Shown here: positions 52,901 to 62,700 of the stretch, in pieces
Position numbering within the stretch: position 1 is the stretch's first letter
Layout: each line of letters opens with the position of its first letter
From: Pectinophora gossypiella
Taxonomy: Eukaryota; Arthropoda; Insecta; Lepidoptera; Gelechiidae
Assembly: GCF_024362695.1 (NCBI RefSeq)
Contig: NC_065407.1
Span: forward strand, 17,670,001 to 17,734,000
DNA length: 64,000 bases
Reading direction: 5' to 3'
The notes under the pieces: generated by a model
Told to the model about the DNA's origin: nothing
What the model saw: the letters and a program-made list of their open reading frames with translations, nothing else
Database searches by the model: none
Position numbers and translations under genes: made by a program

Positions 52901-55548
52901 GTCTGTTTCTCAGTTTGTGTATAATAATTAAGTATATGAGTTATATATTGTATATGAGATAACACATCGCAAAGGGATAACGTCGCCTTACAATGAAAAC
53001 CACGTAGGCTGGTGTAATAGTTATTTACTTATTTACATTTATGTGGATTGACAAGAGTTGTGAATTCGGATTCCGTCCAAATCTGTTTTTTTCCCTTTAT
53101 TTCCTACACAATGACAATTTACCAGAGCTCTATATAAAACCATCATGTTATTTAGTAAGGATTTTTTTTTTAATCTTTTATTTGTTATTTAGTAAGGATG
53201 TGAAAATACCTATCAAACAGTGAGAAGTATTTCAGCCATCTTGGCAGAAACCTTTTGACGTGAGGTTGACCAAGGAGGCGGACTTCTACCAGATGGACGG
53301 CAAGAAAGGAAAGGTGATGATGATGACTACTATCACCAGCGCGCTCTATTATGCTGATAGCATGTTCCAGGTGAATCCTACCATTATTGTACCAATACAT
53401 ACATAAACGCACATACAAAACTATGCAAGTATTCTTTATAGAGCACAAAGGACACACAATGCAGCGATATAAAATAAAATATACAAAAAACCCCACATAA
53501 ATGCGGCCATATTGCTCAGGCAGCAATATCTTACCAGGCGACCTGTTATAATCACTTGATTCTTGATTTGGATCCTTGATCAGTAATCTGAAAACAACTA
53601 CCATAAGTACACTTTTGTTATGAGCCCATCGTCAGTCACATTACGTACAATATTGTGGCCGTACTTTGCTATCTTGTTAGACAATAATATTATGGTCTTT
53701 TTCTAGATGGTAAAAATACGCTTGAAAACAGACCAGATGAGTTTGACAATCATTCTCCCGTCCAAGGGGAGTTTCCCTATTGTCATAAATACCATTACTA
53801 AATTGGAAAACTTACAACGTGCAAACAGAAACTTAACTGCGGCCGAATTGATATTATCAGTGCCTAGAATTAAAATACGATCAAACGTCACCTGGGAACC
53901 AATTTTGGGCTTCGTGAGTATTACCTATCATCATCGTCATCACGCCTCATAAGTCTACTGGAGACGATTTATGCAGTGTCTGCGCACTTTCGTTCGTGGC
54001 TGTACAGTCTGATACGAGAGTGGTAAGGTCCCGGGAGACCTCCATGCGGCTCGGCAGGAAAAGTGGATGATTCAAACCACTCTGGTCAGTCTCGAGATAC
54101 TAAGTTTCATAAGTATAGTGATGAAATAAAAAAGTAATAGAATTCAGCAGTAGAATTCCATGTTTGGCAAGGCACGGTAAGCCGCTGGTTCCCTGTACTA
54201 TTACTTAAGTAGACCAATGGACAGGATCCCTTACTCTCTGTCACGGAAGGAACTGTATTACACGAGTACCTACCCTCCAGTTCATAAACGCTGCGATTCT
54301 CTAAAAACAACTCATTTGCCATCAGACACTTCTCGAAAACTGTCGAACTATTTCGCCTTTTACAGTAGTTTCAGCTCACGCCACCGCGAGCGCAGTAGTG
54401 CATAGTTTTAGGAGTATGAGACAGTCGTTATTTTAAAAAAATACGATTCAAAGTGTAACGCTGTTACCTACTAAATAAAGATATAATTGAATTTCAATTT
54501 GAATGCCGCACAATGACCAATGCCTGTAAGTTACCTTAGATCGCCCTACAGTTACTTGTAGTTGTATGTTTCAGTTGGGCTTGGACATGTTGTTCAATGA
54601 CACGGCCTCCGGCCTGGACAAGATCCTCCGCTCCCACAAGCACTGCAAGTCGATGTACCTGAGCCGCGTCAAGCAGAATATATTGTTCGAACTAGATGAA
54701 TTTGGCGTAAATAGAAATGCTCGAGAAGCAGGTTGGGTTGCTCCACTTTCTCTAAATAGTAAATTAATAATTAGCTATCCTTAGTTGCAGGAACGAATTT
54801 CTAGGATCTGTGACTCAAACAAATATATTTTTTACCGAAAAGTAACGTGATGATCTGGGGGGTTAAAATGGCCACATCGAAGCAATTCATCTAAGAAAGC
54901 AATATTGCTATTTGACATTTGTTTGCATTGCCCACTTACTTTCATATGCGCAAATGTCAAATTGCAATATTGCTTTCTTAGATGAATTGCTTCGATATGG
55001 CCATTTTAACTCCCCTGGATTGTTCTCGGATCCGATGGAGTTCGCACAAAAGCGAGACTTACGGAACAACTTTGCAGTGACCTTAGCCCAGGAGTGGAAT
55101 AAATATAGCTCAACATAAAAATTCGCTTTGACAACAAGAAGATCCGGTGGTACAATGGTTAACACGCTCACCTGGCTTGGCTAGAACAGCGTGTTCAAAT
55201 CCCGTCGGAGTAAGAATTTTCCGATACAGTTTTCTGAGTGGAATCAAGTTAGTATATTAATTGTTTTTAGAAAAAAATGCTGCGTTTTCGGCGCGGGACA
55301 CGGGGTACGTGGACGCGGACGCGCTCCGGCAGTATGTCCACGACCGCCAGCGTTCCCGCCTGGCCGGCAACTCCCGCGCAGCCTTCACAGACTTCCTCGC
55401 CGACAGACCCTTCCTCTTCTTCATCGATATCGCTCTCTCACCCTTCGGTGACCACAGCGAACTGCTCTCCGGAGCATACTACGGACCCAACAAGATTCCA
55501 GAGACGATGATCAAACAGAGGATGGAGAACCTTACTCACTGGTGGTGA
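49983..55548 (+). CDS. Secreted serpin, 9 exons, 462 aa, with extended atypical reactive loop
   Basis: Exons inferred: 49983-50025, 50618-50730, 51546-51698, 52162-52365, 52802-52900, 53236-53370, 53707-53913, 54575-54731, 55271-55548. All introns are GT-AG and the summed length is 1389 bases (462 codons plus TGA). Residues 1-14 (MFSFLINVFVVVFF) form a signal peptide core. Serpin landmarks follow: helix A/B region MNVVVLPMVVRFGLC (about 61-75), VLVNKMYLNYSRDID, then TSIMMLSAAHFK (about 193-204), W-KPFDVRLTKEADFY with KGKVMMMT (about 207-236), SLTIILPSKG, LSVPRIKIRSNVTW, and LGLDMLFNDTASGL. The C-terminal signature is ADRPFLFFI (414-422). The reactive loop between G362 and P417 is about 55 residues, against about 25-30 usually. 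The hinge (EFGVNRNAREAEKNAAF) lacks the small-residue run of inhibitors, so inhibition of proteases is doubtful. Several N-glycosylation sequons are present. Exons 1-2 rest on phase and signal-peptide logic (about 0.65 sure); exons 3-9 are firm. Confidence 0.85.
50438..50546 (+). repeat. SINE family A 3' part in serpin intron 1
   Basis: 'gagccatgtcaggggccttt' and 'cctcacaacccacacgatag'. It ends about 70 bases before the exon 2 acceptor. Confidence 0.75.
50735..50795 (-). repeat. C2-type tail fragment in serpin intron 2
   Basis: 'cataagctcacaactatatc' and 'ccttggggtagtcagagta' are the reversed C2 3' end. It begins about 5 bases after the exon 2 donor. Confidence 0.65.
51335..51536 (+). repeat. 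SINE family A copy abutting serpin exon 3
   Basis: Body phrases 'cctcattgtccgaaagtaa', 'gagccatgtcaggggg' and the family end 'cacacgccagaagaag', which stops nine bases before the exon start at 51,546. The open frame upstream of the exon is SINE sequence, not serpin. Confidence 0.75.
51925..52066 (+). repeat. LINE 3' end with (TTGAT)n tail in serpin intron 3
   Basis: 'ttgcctggaagaaattgct', 'gcaataaggccgccc', 'gtgcaataaagtatatttg' and a (TTGAT)n tail. A second short tail ('gtgcaataaagtgtttattc') lies at 52,110-52,135. Confidence 0.7.
52600..52775 (-). repeat. LINE 3' UTR fragment in serpin intron 4
   Basis: 'tttttgacgtgatttattg', 'tagatttgccgcatatgac' and 'ttaactacttggcca' are the reverse complement of the LINE end at 31,240-31,295. 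Confidence 0.6.
53430..53545 (-). repeat. LINE 3' end fragment in serpin intron 6
   Basis: 'tctttatagagcacaaagg' and 'atgcggccatattgctcagg' parallel the reversed LINE ends at 35.5 and 48.3 kb. Confidence 0.55.
54430..54505 (+). repeat. Repeat 3' end in serpin intron 7
   Basis: 'acgattcaaagtgtaacg' and 'gttacctactaaataaag', as at 33.6 kb. Confidence 0.5.
54857..55015. mobile_element. Fold-back MITE in serpin intron 8
   Basis: A 159-bp element with arms of about 52 bp that match almost perfectly: GGGGGGTTAAAATGGCCAC at the left and the reverse (ATGGCCATTTTAACTCCCC) at the right. A second, more diverged copy is at 60,555-60,709. Confidence 0.85.
55135..55215 (+). repeat. tRNA-like SINE head (family E) in serpin intron 8
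   Basis: 'ggtggtacaatggttaacac' (A-box region) and GTGTTCAAATCCCG (B box). It lies about 55 bases before the exon 9 acceptor. Confidence 0.6.
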
Positions 55549-55646
55549 TGTTGGACCCCACCAGCTGTACGTATAAAGTACCGTCCCGTTTACACCCTGA
55601 GTGGACCATGCTTGTGGCGAGTATACACTATACCTTATGTGCGATA

Positions 55647-55652
55647 AATAAA
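55647..55652 (+). terminator. Serpin polyadenylation signal
   Basis: AATAAA about 100 bases after the serpin stop codon. Confidence 0.65.
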
Positions 55653-55744
55653 GGCATAGCAATCGTTTCCTACAATTTTTTTACGTACAGTTTTTCTTAC
55701 TCGTCTCGAGATCTAAACCACTGAATTTATAGGGTTTTTATAAT

Positions 55745-55885
55745 TTGTACCCCGGTTAATGGCAATAGGCTCTCCCCCTATTACATGGAACTTAAGCATA
55801 TCCTGCTGGCGAGACTTGAGTATATATAATATTTATACACCTCTGCCTACTCCTCTGGGGAAACAGGCGTGATACGTGATGTCTT
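55745..55885 (+). repeat. SINE family C1 copy
   Basis: 'ccccggttaatggcaatagg', 'tacacctctgcctactcctc' and 'tggggaaacaggcgtgat'. Confidence 0.75.
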
Positions 55886-55950
55886 CTTACTTGAATCCAT
55901 TATGATTCACCGTAGTATACGCAAAATAATGGCTAACTAGAGTCATTGGT

Positions 55951-56139
55951 TCTTTCAAATATTTTTCCTCTCAGACGACGCCCTGAGCCGAGGTTCGAGC
56001 CCAACTGGGCACCCTCAGGCCTGTTGTCTTAAACGTTGTACCGGGTGAGAGCCTTCAGCGCTCTTCATTTGTCCGGCCAAGTAGTTAATGCCATCTGCGG
56101 CAAATGTACAATAAGCCTCGTCAAAAAAAAAGAAAAAAA
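55951..56139 (+). mobile_element. LINE 3' end, 5'-truncated, with target duplication
   Basis: Shares 'caaatatttttcctctcaga', 'cgttgtaccgggtgagagc' and 'gtccggccaagtagttaatg' with 31,107-31,300, and ends in an A-rich tail. AGTCATTGGT flanks it on both sides (55,941-55,950 and 56,140-56,149). Confidence 0.8.
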
Positions 56140-56414
56140 AGTCATTGGTCGGCGCGTGGTGATTGTCCAATATTTACGACCCGACCCCAACCCCGGATGG
56201 GTCACGTGACGTCAGCTAGTGGACCTCCAATTACACGCTCGTGAATAGGATTAATAAAGACGCGCCCTGCATCAAATTGCTACTAATTCAAAATTTAAAC
56301 GTGCATTTTTTTACACTATCACTGTTGGTCACCCATCCACAATGAATGAAATGCAATTTGAATTCATTAAACACTTATGAATTTGTGGCACGTGACCATA
56401 ATAAATAAAATTGT

Positions 56415-56740
56415 TTTTTCTCGTATGGGTTGTGAGATCAATGACCAACCTCATCAACCCTGGTGTCAAGATTATTCGGTAATAACTCTCAGCCGCCAAA
56501 GGCCACCTTACATAGTTCCTTTAATGACTCGACATGCTTACTGAAGTAAATAGTAGAGGGAACCGACTACTTACGTACCCTCCGAAGCACGGGAACATCT
56601 ATTTTTCAGACAATCTGAGTGATCTCTTCCTGGTATGTCCTGACAAACTAGAAAGTGATTTTTTTGTTAGACGTGTCCCCATCGAGAATCGAATTTCGAC
56701 CTCCGGATCATGAGCCTAACGCTCAACCACGAGAACCGTT
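56415..56740 (-). repeat. SINE family A, near full length
   Basis: 'tctcgtatgggttgtgagat' to the reversed tRNA-like head near 56,740, with a small internal insertion ('taataactctc'). Confidence 0.8.
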
Positions 56741-56859
56741 ATTTTGTGGTTGAGCACTGTATATTGAACGCTGATAAAAATGTAATACAGAAATAATATT
56801 TTCGATGTACGCATTAAAAAAAGCTATTTGTTTAGTCCCGTGCCACTACTTACATACAT

Positions 56860-56926
56860 AAGCTGCCTATATACGTCCCACTGCTGGGCACAGGCCTCCC
56901 CTCAATCAACCGGAGGGGACTTACTT
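56860..56926 (-). repeat. RTE-like 3' tail fragment
   Basis: 'gctgcctatatacgtcccac' and 'tgctgggcacaggcctcccc', the reverse of 42,125-42,180. Confidence 0.6.
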
Positions 56927-57039
56927 ACATAAAGTTTCTCAATCATGCCCACTTGGTAAGTTATACACGATAACCAACATCTAATCATGCGCAATCTAAA
57001 CACGAGAGCACCTGTTTCAAGACGATTGCGATCATTAGG

Positions 57040-57180
57040 AAGCTGTCGCGCCGCGAGTGACAGCGCGCCCGGCGCCGGCGACGCGATCCAGTGCGATCCG
57101 GCGCGTGTCTGCACGAAACTAATTGAGCCCCGGGGGACGTCACCTGTCGGATCAGCCGTCTACCCGGCCAACCCGGACTT
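57040..57180. other. GC-rich islet
   Basis: 'gcgcccggcgccggcgacgc' and 'gagccccgggggacgtcacc'. No gene seen. Confidence 0.35.
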
Positions 57181-57414
57181 ACCTTCACCCATTTATTGGG
57201 TTTTACGAAATGCTATTGATTTCCGGATATGACTTCGCCGACCGCGTTTTTAGTCCCTACGGTGTGCAGTATATGGATATTGTTATGTTCATTTGAATTA
57301 AAAAAAACTTAGTTATTTTATTCGCGGAAAAGGAAAGCCTTGATTTGTTGCTTTTCGCGCTCATCAAGGTCTCCGATTTTTAATTTAGATGTAGGTAAAT
57401 ATGCGCAAGAACTC

Positions 57415-57870
57415 ATCATTAATTTAAGAGCCACGCTCTTGTCGGTATAGCATTCTCCATGCCACTCTTTTAGGGAAAAATAGGGCAGTGGTTTCCCTCT
57501 TGCCAACCGCCCCGCAGTACTCTGTCTGACGCGAATGGGATGGCGCCCAAAGTAGTTTATATCAAAGCTGTACTAAGACTCCTGTCCTCCGCCTTTGAAT
57601 AGTACTAACGGTTACAGCTGCCCTCTGTCAGGTTCCAGGTTACAGCACATTTGACTTGCCCCATCCGTCCTGCATTACCGTACCGATGGGTGCCATCTCC
57701 GCCTCTGCAACCGTTAAGGTCTTCACCCGTATCCCTGGGCAAGGGTTCTCCGTTATACCCTGTAGGTTTGGGCGCAAGGATTATGAAGTTAAAATTACTA
57801 AACTAGATTATAAAGATTTTCAGCCAAGAGGACTTAAACCGCTCCCAATTAGATACTGATACAATGTAGG
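57415..57870. repeat. Probable dispersed repeat (LINE-like), unclassified
   Basis: Starts with 'ttaagagccacgctcttgtc' as at 30.3 kb. The plus-strand ORF 57,656-57,859 has no domain I know. The block looks like repeat sequence ('cgccccgcagtactctgtct', 'gcacatttgacttgccccat'). Confidence 0.4.
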
Positions 57871-58224
57871 TGCTGACGATAGCATGATTCAAAGCCGCCG
57901 ACGTCATGAAACTAAATATTCATTCATCAAAAACAGCAGAGAGTAACAAGATCTGCACTAAATAACAGTTGGGCCGCGAATTATTCAGGGTGGCACTCTG
58001 TATGCATGGCAATTTAGACTTTATATTCAAATCGCTGGTGTAATAACAATCAAAAGCAATTATCTAGGCGTTTGGGGCACAGTGCCCAGAGCAACACCAA
58101 CGCTCCACTCTAGGGGTGACGGACACGTAATATATTATTTTATTTAATCAATACTATTTAAAAAGTGAGAAACAAAGAAACCTCTTTAATGTACTCCCTT
58201 TTTAGTTATGTATATATATATGTA

Positions 58225-58560
58225 GAACGGAATTTCCGTGTAGTCCAGAACGCTTGACTTTTACTGTGAGGTCAAATCCTTGGTCCAAATCCCAGCACAC
58301 ACCTAAACATGATTATCGAATTTATGTTTGCATCACAGATGATTATCACGTGCTCAGCGATGAACGAAAACATCGTGAAGAAACTCACTTTCAGAGAAAT
58401 GCGCTTTAGAGGTATATGAATCGTGATAGACTGGATTTTCCTTCGCGCGGATTGGAAGGTCAGACAGGCAGTCGCTCCTATTAAAAAACTGTACCATATT
58501 GTCAAGTTAGGTAAGCGAACCCTGTGAAAAATGAGATAACGCTAGAGAGATAATGATGTC
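58225..58560 (+). repeat. SINE family B, with head
   Basis: A weak tRNA-like head near 58,230-58,300 ('gtagtccagaacgctt', 'ggtccaaatcccagc'), then 'gattatcacgtgctcagcg', 'aacatcgtgaagaaactcac' and 'gtaagcgaaccctgtga'. It is followed by a C2-type tail (58,562-58,600). Confidence 0.7.
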
Positions 58561-58984
58561 TGACTACCCCATTGGGATATAGTCGTGAACTTATGTTATG
58601 TATAAGTAAATGTAGCAGGTGCATAGAACTTGAGTACTCGGTACTAAAGACACCGCCAGCCCTGTGCTCGTTCGTATGTGGTGTAAAATATGCAGATGAG
58701 TATTGAAAATGTGACGTCGCAGCGCCCGCGGCAAGACGCGGCCGAATCAAGGGGATCTGAGTAGTTCAGCACTAAGTAGATATATGAACTGTACATACAA
58801 ACAATAAAATTGTGACGTTATTGAGTAGATAAACATAGCACGGATAGTTATCATGTGAAACAGTCTTCTCCTTCAAGACAACTTGTGACTCTGATGCATA
58901 TCCCGATAGCGTTTACAAGCGTAACTTCTGGTAAATGCACATTGTATTTACTAGACAAAATCACTATTTAGCACAAACTATTCT

Positions 58985-59325
58985 TTAAAAAAATGTAGAA
59001 CGCTCTTAGTTTGAAGTCCCAGGTTCGATCCAGCTCAGGTCTAAACCAATGATTGTTGAATTTCGTTTACGAATTCATGTTTGGTTCATAAATGATTATC
59101 ACGTGCTCAGCGGTGAAAGAAAACATCGTGAGGAAACCCACATTCCCGAGAAATGCATTTTCAGAGGTATGGTATTGTGATCTAACCTGTATCGTGCTGG
59201 TTTTCCCTTCGCGGGTTGGAAAGTCAGACAGGCAATCGATTCTGTAAAAAACCGGACATGTCAATCTTCAGGTTAGGTAAGCGGACCCTGTGAAAGACGG
59301 GATAATGCTAGGGGGATAACATGTA
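58985..59325 (+). repeat. SINE family B, with head
   Basis: Head with B box (CCAGGTTCGATCC, about 59,020), then the same body as above, with 'cccttcgcgggttggaaag' and 'gataatgctagggggataac'. Confidence 0.75.
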
Positions 59326-59436
59326 TGAGTGTGCATGTGTGTGCGCATTAGCGTGGCTAAGTGATTCATTCGATCGATTTTCTTCCACCTAAAATATAAA
59401 CAGTATTTGAAAAACATGTAAATTTTAATAGTCTTC

Positions 59437-59545
59437 TTCTTCTATCGTGTGGATTGTGAGGTGGATTACCAACCCCATCAACACTGGTTTCAGGGTTATT
59501 ACAGAGCCGCCATAGGCCCCTGACATGACTCATATAACGACTACT
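59437..59545 (-). repeat. SINE family A, 5'-truncated, with 16-bp target duplication
   Basis: 'ttctatcgtgtggattgtga' to 'gactcatataacgactact'. AATTTTAATAGTCTTC occurs at 59,421-59,436 and again at 59,546-59,561. The tRNA-like head is missing. Confidence 0.8.
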
Positions 59546-60084
59546 AATTTTAATAGTCTTCAAAAAGATATGTAACCAAAATGTCTCAACCCCTATTTTG
59601 CCTGTCCAATTAACTGACTTCTAAAAGATGTTGTCCTTGGAAGCCTGTGTGTTGTAAATGAATCTCCGGCGCGTTACGACTTGCAGTGCAGTAGGCTGTG
59701 TGCAGTTTCAGCAGCACGGGCTGCAGCCGCTCATTAATTTGCAGCCACGCTGCCACACAGAGCACGGACACCGGCAGGGGAACTGCTACAATGCTGTTTT
59801 TATTGTTCAGTTCAGATGGAAATGGACCCCAAAGAAGTTTTGCGTAGATGTAATTATCAAGGTTGGAATTGAGCAAATGTTGTTAAATAAATTTTTTAAA
59901 AAAATCGCTATAGGTTAATGTATTTCTCCGTTAAGACTAGACACTTTGTTTATCACAATATGTGCAACTCGGTAAGCTCTTGCTTCTTTATTACTGTTAT
60001 TAGTCTAAAATAGTATAGATTTATTTATCAATTTAGATACGTAAGCCTTTCGTTTCTGGTCCAAATATTTCCTTTCCATCACGG

Positions 60085-60330
60085 AGCAAGTACCCCGGCG
60101 GCTCCAGTAGACTGTGCGCCGCCCGGCGGTAGCGACCGCACCTACATCACGGCAGTACGGTGCGCAGAAAAATCTCCGGCCGCGCGCGCACTGACAGGCA
60201 GTCATTTGTTAATTCGCTGAAATATGGCCGCCGGCGACGGCTATTCATTATAAGGCCGGCTCGTTTGCGCCACACGTGTGCCAATACTGACTGCAGAATC
60301 AACTGCATTCGGCGTTTAACTGTGTACTGG
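60085..60330. other. GC-rich islet
   Basis: 'gcgccgcccggcggtagcg', 'ccggccgcgcgcgcactgac' and 'ggccgccggcgacggc'. ORFs on both strands overlap with no motif. Confidence 0.35.
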
Positions 60331-60554
60331 CGTTCCTTTGCGGTTTCATTATTTTTGCACGGGAAGAGCGGATAGAAGGCTGGCCATTTAGGCTTTGGGC
60401 TTATTAAACGTAATGCTTTGTCGGAGAGTGAAAACCTTTTTTCTTTATCCTTATTCTAAAAGACGGAATTTATACAAGTGATTAAGCATCTCATCACCCA
60501 AGCGTGACTTTGTGCTGCCGTTGACCCTTTCTGCGTACATTCCTATTTACATAA

Positions 60555-60709
60555 GGGAGATAAAAAGGCCACAATAAAGCAATTAATCTAAAATGCAGTA
60601 AGTATTGCAATTTTACATTTGCGCATATAAAAGTAAGTGTGCAATGTCAACAATACATAGCAGTATTACTTTCTTAGATTAATTGCTTCAATGTGGCCTT
60701 TTTAGCCAT
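60555..60709. mobile_element. Fold-back MITE, second copy
   Basis: Arms 'aaaaaggccacaataaagc' and 'gcttcaatgtggccttttt' and the shared 'caattaatctaa' module match the MITE at 54,857-55,015. Confidence 0.75.
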
Positions 60710-60719
60710 CCAGCAGTAC

Positions 60720-61230
60720 CTACAGATATTCGTTCCATCTACACCTAATATTTAGATAGGTAAGGCATTAAAATACATATCCCCATTTAAACGCGGTAAG
60801 AACCCGTTATTATGTGCTTTAATTATTAAAATACAATTTCACTAAAACAAAGAAAATATAATGAAAATGTTCTGCTGACGGTCCCCTCGGTGCATTCAGT
60901 CGTGCAATAGCGACTGTCAGGTAGTGTTGTCTGCCTCCCTCCCATGATGTCTCCATCCACCCGTCCCGCTCTTCACGCGCCTCTATTTTCGACTACTTTG
61001 TAAAGATTTGGAAAAACATATGACTTTAGATGTTCGCTCAAAAATGTTTTCACGAGTTTCTCATAATGTCAGATTTTTTCAATGGAACGCAATGATGTGT
61101 GGTGAATGAGGTCGTCTCCATTTGTTTACATGACTCCACCACCGCCACGAGCAGTATACAAGGCATTCCCTATGAAAGTGTACATGTTACATTTAAATAA
61201 AATGCAAAAATGTGACGAATTTGTATTTTT
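60720..61230. other. Spacer, no gene seen
   Basis: No supported ORF or repeat. Confidence 0.4.
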
Positions 61231-61234
61231 TGTT

Positions 61235-61678
61235 AACTGGGTCGTTCTTCTTTTTTATCGACAATAAAAAGACATTTTCTCATTTTATCGGATTTAACAT
61301 CTTATAAATTATAACGGCATTAAATATTTTAAAACATCATATAAAGATGTGTCTGTAGAGGACCATTTAGAGGTTCTCTTTATCTTGGTAACATACTTTT
61401 CTTTGTAGACACATTCCAAAAAATATTGTGACAGAGTGGTCCTTTTCATCGGAGACAGCATTTTAATTTACCACTCTGTCACAGAATTTTGTGAAAAACA
61501 ATCAAGCTTCTTTAAGGACTAATTGAGGAACCGATTAGTATTTTGCTTGTATTTTGAGTATAATAAGATAACTATATTTTTGGACAATGGAAACATGAAA
61601 CAAAATTCTAAAACATAACTTATCAGAAGCAGAACGAAGGACAGATCATTGTCGATAAAAAAGAAGAACGACCCAACT
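61235..61678. mobile_element. Inverted-repeat element, unclassified
   Basis: GTCGTTCTTCTTTTTTATCG at the left is repeated inverted at the right, within 31-bp arms (61,235-61,265 and 61,648-61,678) with two mismatches. A second inverted pair, GTGACAGAGTGGT and ACCACTCTGTCAC, lies inside (about 61,430-61,487). No transposase ORF. Confidence 0.6.
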
Positions 61679-61882
61679 ACGTTTTTGCATTTAAAAAATG
61701 CAAACGTTACTTTAAATTTGAATACATCAATGGCTGAAGGAAGGAGGTGCATGTTTATGTTCGTTTGAAATACCAACTCTTGAGTAAAGAATATTCTACT
61801 GATAACAACCATGGGTAAGTACTTACTACCTATTGCATAATCGTATTCGGAATAGAACACAACTTGCTTCTAAAATGGGTAT

Positions 61883-62096
61883 TCTTTTTCTTTCGTGTGG
61901 GTTGTGGGGTGGAGTACCAACTTCATCAACCCTAGTGTCAGGGTTACTTAACGTGCCGAAGTACGGATCATCTTACTTTCGGACAATCAGGTGATCAGCC
62001 TGTAGTGTCCTAACCAAAGTAATTTTTGTGATATTTCGAACCCGGGACCTCCGAATCGTAAGCCTAACGCTCAACCACTGGACCACGAAGGCCGTT
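61883..62096 (-). repeat. SINE family A, internally shortened
   Basis: 'ctttcgtgtgggttgtgggg' to the reversed head ending at 'gaccacgaaggccgtt'. The middle from the 'gagccgccaaagg' region is missing. Confidence 0.8.
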
Positions 62097-62139
62097 AAAA
62101 TGGGTATCAAACTTCTAACCTATCGCTTTTTAGATGAAT

Positions 62140-62225
62140 TACTTCAATCACTCTTCTGTAAAATCTTCAAGCTAGGTTTGCGGACCCTGTGAAAACGAGA
62201 CAACGCTAGGAAAATGAGACGACAA
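62140..62225 (+). repeat. SINE family B 3' fragment
   Basis: 'ttgcggaccctgtgaaaacg' and 'agacaacgctaggaaaatga'. Confidence 0.55.
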
Positions 62226-62337
62226 GTCATCAGCAATTAAAAGTTACTTTTTTTCAATTACAGCTTACCAAGAATCTCTCCCAAGCAACTTTTGGATTGA
62301 GAGAAAAGCAACATAATTATATCAAATCAAATCAAAT

Positions 62338-62349
62338 ATACTTTATTGC
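62338..62349. repeat. Target-site duplication of composite SINE 2, left
   Basis: ATACTTTATTGC, repeated at 62,611-62,622. Confidence 0.85.
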
Positions 62350-62610
62350 GGAGCTCGGTGGCGCAGCTGTAAACGCGCTCGGAATGCATGTTGTCTCTCT
62401 GTGAATGTTGAAGTTAAGCAACTTTCGCAAAGGCCGGTCATAAGATGGGTGACCACAAAAAAAAAGTTTTCATCTCGAGCTCCTCCGTGCTCCTTCAGTC
62501 GTTAATAACCACCAATCCGCACTGGGCCCGCGTGATGGTTTAAGGCCCGATCTCCCTATCCATCCAGGGAAGGAAGTGGGGACGTTAATGGGCTGATGAT
62601 GATGATGATG
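62350..62610 (+). mobile_element. Composite SINE 2: tRNA-like head, 5S rRNA-like body, RTE tail
   Basis: Same parts as 29,159-29,381: GGAGCTCGGTGGCGCAGC, then GAAGTTAAGCAACTTTCGC, GGCCGGTCATAAGATGGGTG, the A-run, 'ctgggcccgcgtgatggttt' and a (GAT)n tail. This copy keeps about 25 bases between head and 5S part ('atgcatgttgtctctctgtg') that copy 1 lacks. Confidence 0.85.
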
Positions 62611-62622
62611 ATACTTTATTGC
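62611..62622. repeat. Target-site duplication of composite SINE 2, right
   Basis: ATACTTTATTGC. Confidence 0.85.
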
Positions 62623-62700
62623 ACACAACATACAAAACAAATTTACACAAATGAATGATGGATACAGTGCAATCTGGCGAAACAGAGCCAGTATATCGCG

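Larger units (their letters stand above)
62315..62700 (-). repeat. LINE 3' end split by composite SINE 2
   Basis: 'atcaaatcaaatcaaatata' and 'actttattgc' on the left, and 'actttattgcacacaacat' on the right. This is the reversed form of the 51,925-52,066 LINE tail. Confidence 0.65.

Noticed and set aside
54912..55118. 68-codon ORF in serpin intron 8
   Set aside because: Mostly the right arm of the fold-back MITE and its flank.
57656..57859. 67-codon plus-strand ORF
   Set aside because: Lies in a block that looks like dispersed repeat sequence; no domain recognised and no splice partner.
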